Shown piece after piece: positions 6,767 to 12,195 of a stretch of DNA of 12,195 bases. Made by a program: the position numbers and the translations under genes. Every line of letters starts with the position of its first letter. The first letter of the stretch is position 1. The DNA is from Prevotella sp. CAG:891 (GTDB lineage Bacteria > Bacteroidota > Bacteroidia > Bacteroidales > Bacteroidaceae), in the NCBI GenBank assembly GCA_000437675.1, contig FR901810.1, forward strand, positions 9,949-22,143, read 5' to 3'. Under the pieces are notes generated by a model. That model had not been told where the DNA came from and ran no database searches. It saw nothing but the letters and a program-made list of their open reading frames with translations.

Positions 6767-7330
6767 TTACTTCGTCAGCGCCACTTCGATGTTGTTCTTC
6801 AAAATTTCGTTGCCCGGGTATCCGCCTTCGCTCAAGTTGTCGTAAGCCTTTTTGCCATCCTTGCCCATGAGCAAGTAAACGGGAATGCCCGGAATGTTAA
6901 GAGCCTTGCACATTTCGTCCCACTGCGTAGCCGTCAAGCGGTAATGATCGCCACTGATACCCTTAATCATTTCGGTCCAAGTGTTCATCGGCGAACTTTC
7001 ACCGGTGATGTATACGAACACGCAACCCTTCTTTTCGAGTTCAGGTTTGATTTCGTCAATCAGCTTCATCGACTTGCGGCACGGCGGACACCAGGTAGCC
7101 CAGAAGTCGAAAAGCACCACTTTACCTTTATAGTTAGCAGCAATGGTTTGCAGCACATCGGCACCTTTCACCGAAGTCGGCACGGTTTTCACCACCGAAT
7201 TTGTAGTAGCCTGCGTATTTTGCACCTGTGCAGTTTGCGTAGTAGCAGCCTCAGCCGTAGCCGGCTTTTTAGCACATCCGGCCGACACCATCAGTGCAGC
7301 CATCGAAAGAATTGTAAAAGTCTTTTTCAT
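6767..7330 (-). CDS. TlpA-type thioredoxin-fold lipoprotein
   Basis: This is a predicted thiol-disulfide oxidoreductase on the outside of the inner membrane, of the TlpA/ResA type that reduces disulfides in exported proteins. The 187-residue form starting MKKTFTILSM has a lipoprotein-like signal ending VSAGC (Cys19). The residue at -3 is Ser rather than the usual Leu, so lipidation is probable but not certain. A low-complexity Ala/Thr/Gln linker (about 20-50) follows, then the thioredoxin fold with KVVLFDFWATWCPPC (redox cysteines 81 and 84) and a cis-proline region GIPVYLLM. I chose the ATG at 7328-7330 because it starts a proper signal peptide; a start 10 codons upstream would bury it. It is the first gene left of the 680-bp gap and probably heads a unit with the nuclease. 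Confidence 0.88.
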   Translation of the reverse strand: MKKTFTILSMAALMVSAGCAKKPATAEAATTQTAQVQNTQATTNSVVKTVPTSVKGADVLQTIAANYKGKVVLFDFWATWCPPCRKSMKLIDEIKPELEKKGCVFVYITGESSPMNTWTEMIKGISGDHYRLTATQWDEMCKALNIPGIPVYLLMGKDGKKAYDNLSEGGYPGNEILKNNIEVALTK

Positions 7331-7489
7331 GTCACATTCATTTAGGTGATGAGTAATCAATCATTCAGCACGTTTCGTTTCCTCCTTGTGCGTCACAGCC
7401 CCCAGTCAGTCAGTGCTATTCCGTCTTGATTTCAGTTCAAAATCCCCCCGTTATCCGTAGGGTAGAGGTTCAAACGTGCTTCTCGGAAG

Positions 7490-7497
7490 CAAATTTA
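7490..7497 (-). promoter_or_regulatory. Possible Bacteroidetes -7 box for the TlpA-like gene
   Basis: The minus-strand octamer TAAATTTG fits the Bacteroidetes TAnnTTTG consensus and lies about 160 nt before the TlpA-like start. No matching TTTG -33 box is found at 19-21 nt, only a TTG at 13 nt, so support is weak. Confidence 0.3.
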
Positions 7498-7684
7498 CAT
7501 TTTTTCTTCACAACCTTCCCTATTTGTGATGTGATTAAAACTAAAATTCGTCATTCTCAACCATTTTTCAATGGTAGCCAACGAAGCTGTTTGCAACTGT
7601 AACATCATGTCAAAGAACGCTGAATGAATAAATAAGGAATATTGTTTTTTCATCCATCAAGCTGAGTCGAAACTCTTAATTCGG

Positions 7685-7775
7685 TGCAATGTCAGTGCAA
7701 ATCGAATGCAGAGCGATGAGAGCTTGCTCTCAAGAGCTATGCTGAGGTGCAGCCTGACTTGGCGAAGTAAAGATA
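7685..7775. repeat. Candidate dispersed intergenic element
   Basis: This non-coding block contains a TGAGAG-CTTG-CTCTCA stem (7717-7732) flanked by GCAAATCGAATGCAGAGC on one side and GCTATGCTGAGGTGCAGCC on the other. It ends in TAAAGATA, the complement of a -7-like TATCTTTA. Its layout resembles intergenic elements I recall being common in Prevotella genomes, but only one copy is in this window and the match is from memory. Confidence 0.35.
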
Positions 7776-8007
7776 CAACTCCATCACCCGGAAATCTAAT
7801 TTTTCGCTTCCTAATATCGCAGCTCGAAAGTTTTCCACACCCCTAAATAGGCATTCAGCCCTTTATCTATGGGCATTCCGGCGCATTTTCCACACGCGAA
7901 AAATAATGAAATTGTGTAATAGTTGATATCTTTCCAATTTATCATATAAAATCAATTTCTTTCATTGTCATATTTTGATAAATACTTTATTTATACAATT
8001 TGTTTGC

Positions 8008-9186
8008 TTAGATTAGATACAACTTGGATTCCGGAAATAGTAAGGGCATTCCTTTCTTCTTGATTTTAAAAGAATAGGTATCTCCATGACCGCTTGGGCG
8101 ACAAAGAAGTAAATCTACTGTAATGATATTCTGTTCGAGAAGAATGTCAAATTGTCCAACATTGGGATTTTTTGTATGCTCTATTTGTTTATAGCGGAAG
8201 TACTCTTTGCCATCGCTCAACTCGTTTTCTACCTCAATCCAAAATGTCTCTCGATGCTTCGTTTGCAAACGTTGGTGTAATTTTACCAATCGCCATACTG
8301 CAATATCTTCTATATTTTTTTTCTCTGCTTGTAATTCAAGAAGTTCGTTTACGTGATCTACATTCAAGAATAACATATTGCTATTAGGAGGTGCACACTG
8401 TACTGTGTTCTGATATGTTTTAAATCCCTTAGCATTAATATATCCATACTTTTCTACTATTTCACGCCCTGATTTTAACTTGCTTAAATCCCAGTCCGGA
8501 GTTTGGGTAAACAATACGTTTTTTTTGCTGTTTCTTTTGTCACGATGACTCTTCAACTCAATACCTTTGTAATCCGGCGTTTTATCGCTATTCATGCTAA
8601 TACCGAGGAAAGTTTCAATGGTTCTGCCAATACCTGTGTCAGCTGTTACTTCTGCCTCAAACCATTGGTCTCTTACAGCACGGAAGTGATTAAGAAGTTC
8701 TTCTGATACAGAGTTTCCTTCATTATAGATAGCATTCAGAACGTCTTTCATCGGTGTAAGAATGGCTGAGTTATAGCATTTCTCTATATCAATATGGGTA
8801 ATGTTTATGCTATACAATATTTGATCATGCCAAAACAGTACATGAATATCGTTGCCTTTGGTATATGAGCCCAATCCATAAATCCACATTCGTGGGTCGC
8901 CTTTCTTTGTATTAGGACGATAGAAAGATGCCTTTGTAAGGAACTGCTTTGTATCTGTAAGGATGCAAGCAGTTTTCATTTGCTTATATTCTTGCCCTTG
9001 AAATTGTTCTGAATAGTTATGGATACCATTTTCAAGGAAATAGGTTCGCATAGGAGTAGTTGAGTCGAGAATACCCTTACCTAAACCAGTAGGGGTAATC
9101 TCAACTTGTGTAAACTTTACGTTATGGTTCACCAGAAACTTCAAGTTTTTCTGCTCAAAGGCAGTGAAAGGGCGCATATTAACCAT
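8008..9186 (-). CDS. Type II restriction endonuclease, MvaI/BcnI-like
   Basis: This is predicted to cut unmodified DNA at a short GC-rich site; characterised relatives recognise CCWGG (MvaI) or CCSGG (BcnI). In this 392-residue protein the C-terminal part (about 170-392) has the family catalytic pattern: Glu191 in GRTIETFLGI, Asp205 in TPDYKG, then Glu210 and Lys212 in GIELKSH. As I recall, this spacing (E, +14 D, +5 E, +2 K) equals that of MvaI E36/D50/E55/K57. MvaI has about 250 residues; here an N-terminal domain of about 165 residues precedes the catalytic part (SFYRPNTKKGDPRMWIYGLG at 87-106, possibly a binding module). It starts 13 nt after the methylase stop, so the two are surely one operon. 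Met4 is an alternative start. The codon and base composition is AT-rich, unlike the left-hand genes. Exact specificity is unknown. Confidence 0.85.
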   Translation of the reverse strand: MVNMRPFTAFEQKNLKFLVNHNVKFTQVEITPTGLGKGILDSTTPMRTYFLENGIHNYSEQFQGQEYKQMKTACILTDTKQFLTKASFYRPNTKKGDPRMWIYGLGSYTKGNDIHVLFWHDQILYSINITHIDIEKCYNSAILTPMKDVLNAIYNEGNSVSEELLNHFRAVRDQWFEAEVTADTGIGRTIETFLGISMNSDKTPDYKGIELKSHRDKRNSKKNVLFTQTPDWDLSKLKSGREIVEKYGYINAKGFKTYQNTVQCAPPNSNMLFLNVDHVNELLELQAEKKNIEDIAVWRLVKLHQRLQTKHRETFWIEVENELSDGKEYFRYKQIEHTKNPNVGQFDILLEQNIITVDLLLCRPSGHGDTYSFKIKKKGMPLLFPESKLYLI

Positions 9187-9199
9187 ATTGCAATTTTCT

Positions 9200-11074
9200 C
9201 TATTTAATATGTTTTAATAATGTATTCGCAATAGCTCTTGCCATCAGCGGCGGAACTGCATTGCCGACGAGAGTATATTGAGGTATTTCCTTTTGACGGT
9301 TGTTACCACCGGTCTGCCGTTTGCCTTGAAATACAAATGAATCGTCAAAGCTTTGAAGACGTGCCATTTCACGTACAGTCATGGGACGGTAGGCAGAATA
9401 ATGAATAAAATCATCAGGCATAGTGCATACAGTGGGGCTTTGGCCGAGAGGATTCAGAACAACGTAGTTTCGCTTCTGCGATACTAAGCCCTTTTCTTTA
9501 AGTTCAGCCTTCGCATCGTCATAATCACCATGTTGAGCAATTATTTTCAACCGCTCTCGTACCGTTTCATTCTGTAAACTTGTTTGGTGGTTGAACAATT
9601 CCATGTGCTGATGTTTCTTTGCCTCATCCAATCCAGCCATATTTACGACATAGAAAGGCTCCTCGTCAAATACGAACCGATGCCCTAAACGACCTTTTTT
9701 TGACCATTCAGAAAACAAGAGTCCCTGACTATCAGGCTCTCCATGTATTGCTCTTTGAATTTTGGTGTTCTCGAATTTGGAAATTAATGTGGGTTCCTTA
9801 TAGGAAGTCGCTGTTTCGCCGTTACCAACCATATTCAAATCCCAAATGGCTTCATAAACCTTCACTTTGTCATTGTCTGTTACAGTAGCAGGAATGTCCT
9901 TGATAACCTCTTGATCATTTCGGCATCCAATGAATACAACTCGTTCTCTGTTTTGTGGAACTCCATAGTTAGAAGAAAGAAGGACAAGCGGCTCTTCTAT
10001 ATTATAAAGCCTAACCTCTTTTATTAGCCTATTCAGATGGTTTAAGAGTTCTGCCTTATCTTTAAACTGCTCTTGAATATATTCAATGCATTCATCAAAT
10101 GTAGAAGTAAGAAGTTCTAATGATTTCTTCAGAATCTTTGCTTCTTCCTCACAACCTCCCATTAGAGTTACCTTGTCTATAGCATCAAGAGTTTGTTCAA
10201 GAATTTGTTCATCGGAAATAGTCTCTATGATAGCATTATAACCATCCACAAAAGTGTCATTATCAATGTGAGCACTTGTCTTCAACTGAATGATTTGCTT
10301 GCGGATGGCATCACGTTGTTGCTTCATTCCCAACAATAAGAGTCCGTGACGAATAGTATTTACACTTTCATTACTCTTGCTTACACTATATGGCAAATGT
10401 CTGGTCACTTCCTTTAATTGTAGGTCGAGATTATTAAAGAAGAACTCATTAAGTTTCTCCAAGTTGTCTGCGCATGTCACCATACAGAGCCTTTCATACA
10501 AGGCATTATATAATGAAGTTGACATTTGTGGTTTCAAAACATCGTCCAAGAATGCGAAGAGCTGATTCATTTTAGCATCATCTACGATAGATCTAATTTC
10601 ACGAAGTATTCTCTCTTTTATTCTGCCTTCATCTTTTGTAAGGATTCCTTTAACATTCTCCATTACAAAATATTTAGGACGAAGAGCTTTGATTACTTTA
10701 AGATAGTGATAAAACAAATCATCACGCTTGTCAAGTTTTTTTCTTCGTCCCGCAAGACTAAATGACTGACAACTTGGACCACCCGTAACAACTTCTATTT
10801 CCTTATTGCCTATTTCTTTGAGTAGATTCGGCAAAAAGGAATCTTCCATAATGTCTTGACAAATGAATTTGGTGTCAAGACCAAGCATTTTGTTATAACG
10901 AACACGGTGTGTAAGCTCGCAATTCTCATTGATATCGCTCGCCAAATAAAAGTCATAATATTTATCATCCGTGTAAGCTTGCATGAACCCTTCACTGAAA
11001 CCACCGGCTCCTGCAAACAAATCAAGATATGTAACTCCCTTTCGGGTAGAAATAAATTCTTGTTTTTCTGACAT
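9200..11074 (-). CDS. DNA (cytosine-5-)-methyltransferase of the restriction-modification pair
   Basis: This methylates cytosine at C5 within the recognition site and so protects the host from the endonuclease encoded next. The 624-residue protein has the standard motif order: I YLDLFAGAGGFSEGF (16-30), IV GGPSCQSFS with catalytic Cys102, VI YFVMENVKG (135-143), VIII YGVPQNRERVVFIG (370-383), the target-recognition region about 400-560, IX RPMTVREMARLQSF (563-576) and X GNAVPPLMA (604-612). Motif IV has PSC rather than the commoner PPC. The family is usually 330-450 residues long; the excess is a helical, charged insertion of about 215 residues (145-360) between motifs VI and VIII. The gene is promoter-proximal, so methylase is made before nuclease. 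There is no N-terminal HTH for autoregulation and no controller gene. Confidence 0.95.
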   Translation of the reverse strand: MSEKQEFISTRKGVTYLDLFAGAGGFSEGFMQAYTDDKYYDFYLASDINENCELTHRVRYNKMLGLDTKFICQDIMEDSFLPNLLKEIGNKEIEVVTGGPSCQSFSLAGRRKKLDKRDDLFYHYLKVIKALRPKYFVMENVKGILTKDEGRIKERILREIRSIVDDAKMNQLFAFLDDVLKPQMSTSLYNALYERLCMVTCADNLEKLNEFFFNNLDLQLKEVTRHLPYSVSKSNESVNTIRHGLLLLGMKQQRDAIRKQIIQLKTSAHIDNDTFVDGYNAIIETISDEQILEQTLDAIDKVTLMGGCEEEAKILKKSLELLTSTFDECIEYIQEQFKDKAELLNHLNRLIKEVRLYNIEEPLVLLSSNYGVPQNRERVVFIGCRNDQEVIKDIPATVTDNDKVKVYEAIWDLNMVGNGETATSYKEPTLISKFENTKIQRAIHGEPDSQGLLFSEWSKKGRLGHRFVFDEEPFYVVNMAGLDEAKKHQHMELFNHQTSLQNETVRERLKIIAQHGDYDDAKAELKEKGLVSQKRNYVVLNPLGQSPTVCTMPDDFIHYSAYRPMTVREMARLQSFDDSFVFQGKRQTGGNNRQKEIPQYTLVGNAVPPLMARAIANTLLKHIK

Positions 11075-11114
11075 AGTTATTGTCGTACTACTTGTGTTTG
11101 TAATTCAATACGTA

Positions 11115-11145
11115 CAAAGATACGGATAGGCTCGGCAATAGCAAA
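11115..11145 (-). promoter_or_regulatory. Promoter of the restriction-modification operon
   Basis: On the minus strand TTTG (11142-11145), a 19-nt spacer and TATCTTTG (11115-11122) match the Bacteroidetes -33/-7 promoter (TTTG, about 19-21 nt, TAnnTTTG). Transcription would start near 11110, about 35 nt before the methylase ATG. A second TATCTTTG lies upstream at 11196-11203 but lacks a -33 box. An inverted repeat overlaps this promoter. Confidence 0.75.
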
Positions 11146-11190
11146 GAAAAACGCAAGTTTTCATTTGCCGTTGCCGAGCCGCATCCTATC
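11125..11190. repeat. Inverted repeat straddling the restriction-modification promoter
   Basis: The left arm GATAGGCTCGGCAA (11125-11138) lies between the -7 and -33 boxes. The right arm TTGCCGAGCCGCATCCTATC (11171-11190) is its complement with six extra bases inserted; the inner 10 bp (11129-11138 with 11171-11180) are perfect. The loop contains the -33 box and a small AAAAC-GCAA-GTTTT hairpin (11148-11161). It could be an operator, a cruciform, or a read-through barrier after the upstream unknown gene. No T-run follows it in the direction of transcription, so it is not a standard terminator. Confidence 0.7.
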
Positions 11191-11234
11191 TTGTTCAAAG
11201 ATAAAAATTAGGGTGAGAAGTAAGGAGGGAGGAG

Positions 11235-11765
11235 TTAGTCGATTAGCGTCATGTGGTAGCCTAAATGCTTCAGGTGCATGGCGGCACCAAAGGTGTAGAG
11301 TTCGCTGAGGCAGTCGACGTAGGCGTGGAAGGCTTCGGGGGTGCCGGGTTCGACATCGGCGTGACGCAGATTGCTGAGCGTGCGGGCAGCACATTCGTTT
11401 ACTACACGGTTCACCCGGTCGGTAAGCGTGGCATCCAGGTGTAACACTTCCTCCATGATGTATTCGTCCATGCAGTCGTAGCCACGCACATCGCGCACTT
11501 GTTCGTAGAGTTGGGGCTCGGCAGCGTAGCGGCTCCAGTCCTTGTCCCAGAATTCGGCCCAAGCCATGCCTAAGAACATCATCCAACCCAACGATACCGT
11601 GGGGTAGGCATTGAATTCGCGCACACCGTCGGGCAGGTAAGCTTCGAGCAGCTGGTTGCGACATGCGTCAAGGTCGGGACATTCGGGCAAACGTTTGTCA
11701 ACAAGGTCAAGCCCCGTAAGGTAGTCTTTTAAGTCAAGGTGGATGCGTTCTTTGAATGTAGTCAT
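11235..11765 (-). CDS. Conserved-looking protein of unknown function
   Basis: I do not recognise a named family; the protein resembles uncharacterised cytoplasmic proteins I associate with Bacteroidales. It has 176 residues, is acidic, and has no signal peptide. It is mainly helical, with an aromatic core segment NAYPTVSLGWMMFLGMAWAE (52-71) that is hydrophobic but interrupted by polar residues, so probably a buried helix rather than a membrane span. Other marked segments are RGYDCMDEYIMEEVLHLD and the C-terminal GAAMHLKHLGYHMTLID. It starts 9 nt after the end of the WYL regulator gene and is surely co-transcribed with it. Composition is GC-rich like the left-hand genes, so it belongs to the host backbone rather than the island. 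Confidence 0.8.
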   Translation of the reverse strand: MTTFKERIHLDLKDYLTGLDLVDKRLPECPDLDACRNQLLEAYLPDGVREFNAYPTVSLGWMMFLGMAWAEFWDKDWSRYAAEPQLYEQVRDVRGYDCMDEYIMEEVLHLDATLTDRVNRVVNECAARTLSNLRHADVEPGTPEAFHAYVDCLSELYTFGAAMHLKHLGYHMTLID

Positions 11766-11774
11766 TGGTTTGAT

Positions 11775-12195
11775 TTATTGTTCTTCAGCCTGGGCATATT
11801 TGCTACCCACAGCCTTTACTTTTTGCTGAATGTAGTTCATAAATTCAGGAGAGTCGACAATTTCAATATCGTCGAACAGTCCGAGTACGAAACGGGCTAT
11901 GCCTTTGTAGCTGCACACTTCGGTGTCGAAGCGATGGCGGCCGTCGGGCATGAGATGCAACTGACGTTGTGAATCGGGAAATTCTTCGAGCAGCAGGTTG
12001 GTCGAAAGTGGCCCCAGAAGCAGTGAAACAGGTTTGCGCTCTTCGCTTGAAAAGTGGAACAGGTCGGCATAGAAAGGTTTGTGCTCCGCTTTATGCGACC
12101 ATAGCAAATCGATTTTTTCTACTTTCTCGGTACGCGAAAGTTTAAACGTCTTGTTCATTCCCGACGAAAGTTCAAAGCATCGCACCTCGGCATTC
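11775..12195 (-). CDS. WYL-domain transcriptional regulator, C-terminal part
   Basis: The gene is cut by the right edge of the window; about 140 C-terminal residues remain, entering as NAEVRCFELSSG. The visible part is the end of a WYL domain and the C-terminal extension typical of HTH-WYL regulators: the strand KTFKLSRTEKVEKIDLLW, a short helix region HKPFYADLFHFSSEE, then RHRFDTEVCSYKGIARFVLGLFDDIEIVD, which matches the family's WCX region. Such proteins bind DNA through an N-terminal HTH, here outside the window, and sense a ligand or nucleic acid through WYL. A GTG at 12183-12185 could be mistaken for a start, but the frame stays open to the edge and the fold is incomplete from there. Confidence 0.85.
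   Translation of the reverse strand, partial: NAEVRCFELSSGMNKTFKLSRTEKVEKIDLLWSHKAEHKPFYADLFHFSSEERKPVSLLLGPLSTNLLLEEFPDSQRQLHLMPDGRHRFDTEVCSYKGIARFVLGLFDDIEIVDSPEFMNYIQQKVKAVGSKYAQAEEQ

Larger units (their letters stand above)
7331..8007. other. Gene-free spacer left of the restriction-modification operon
   Basis: I see no convincing coding sequence on either strand in these 677 bases. Visible are a possible minus-strand -10-like box (7490-7497), a perfect 6-bp stem TGCTTC-TCG-GAAGCA (7477-7491), a stem ACCATT-TTTC-AATGGT (7560-7575), and a segment at about 7685-7775 that resembles a dispersed intergenic element. There are also two identical TTTTCCACAC sites (7831-7840, 7886-7895) and an AT-only stem ATAAAT-ACTTT-ATTTAT (7978-7994) just past the endonuclease stop. 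Composition changes near 7.8-7.9 kb from GC-rich host DNA to the AT-rich island, so the left insertion boundary probably lies here. Confidence 0.6.

Noticed and set aside
7440..7500. Possible tRNA because of GGTTCAAAC and a nearby hairpin
   Set aside because: The bases flanking the T-loop-like sequence do not pair, and no anticodon or acceptor stem can be drawn.
7831..7895. Two TTTTCCACAC sites resembling DnaA boxes, taken as a possible origin
   Set aside because: There are only two imperfect boxes, no DUE-like array, and no replication genes nearby; chance is likely.
12183..12185. GTG as start of a short separate gene at the right edge
   Set aside because: The frame remains open to the window end and the sequence begins mid-domain, so this is the C-terminal part of a larger WYL protein.

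Overview
The window looks like chromosomal DNA from a member of the Bacteroidales, most likely Prevotellaceae. The evidence is the gene set and order, protein signatures, start regions that mostly lack a strong Shine-Dalgarno sequence, and a Bacteroidetes-type promoter (TTTG, 19 nt, TATCTTTG). The genus is an inference. Every supported gene lies on the minus strand, so the text follows transcription from high to low coordinates.

Right edge (11235-12195): the C-terminal part of a WYL-domain transcriptional regulator, cut by the window end, followed 9 nt later by a conserved-looking protein of unknown function. Middle (about 7.8-11.2 kb): a visibly AT-rich, probably acquired type II restriction-modification operon. 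A 624-residue cytosine-C5 methyltransferase is followed 13 nt later by a 392-residue endonuclease with the MvaI/BcnI-family catalytic signature. Its promoter is clear and is overlapped by an inverted repeat. The gap of about 680 bp on the left (7331-8007) holds no convincing gene, but it does hold hairpins and a segment resembling a dispersed intergenic element.

Left part (125-7330), GC-richer and housekeeping: a TlpA-type thioredoxin-fold lipoprotein, a membrane-anchored DNA/RNA non-specific endonuclease, the tRNA 2-thiouridylase MnmA, a secreted subtilisin-like protease, both subunits of exodeoxyribonuclease VII (xseA, xseB), and the tRNA m7G46 methyltransferase TrmB. xseB and trmB overlap.

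The most unusual feature is structural. Short tandem repeat arrays sit at the 3' ends of several consecutive housekeeping genes: 28 bp x 4 at trmB, 14 bp x 7 just after xseA, 17 bp x 5 plus 16 bp x 3 at mnmA, and 26/18 bp units at the nuclease gene. In three cases the array contains the gene's own stop codon. The units differ from gene to gene, as if each 3' end had been expanded separately. Two hairpins followed by T-tracts point the opposite way to all genes (5538-5586 and 6583-6667). The restriction system is a recognisable type, but it combines an MvaI/BcnI-like nuclease with an m5C rather than an m4C methylase, and both proteins carry large extra segments of unknown role.
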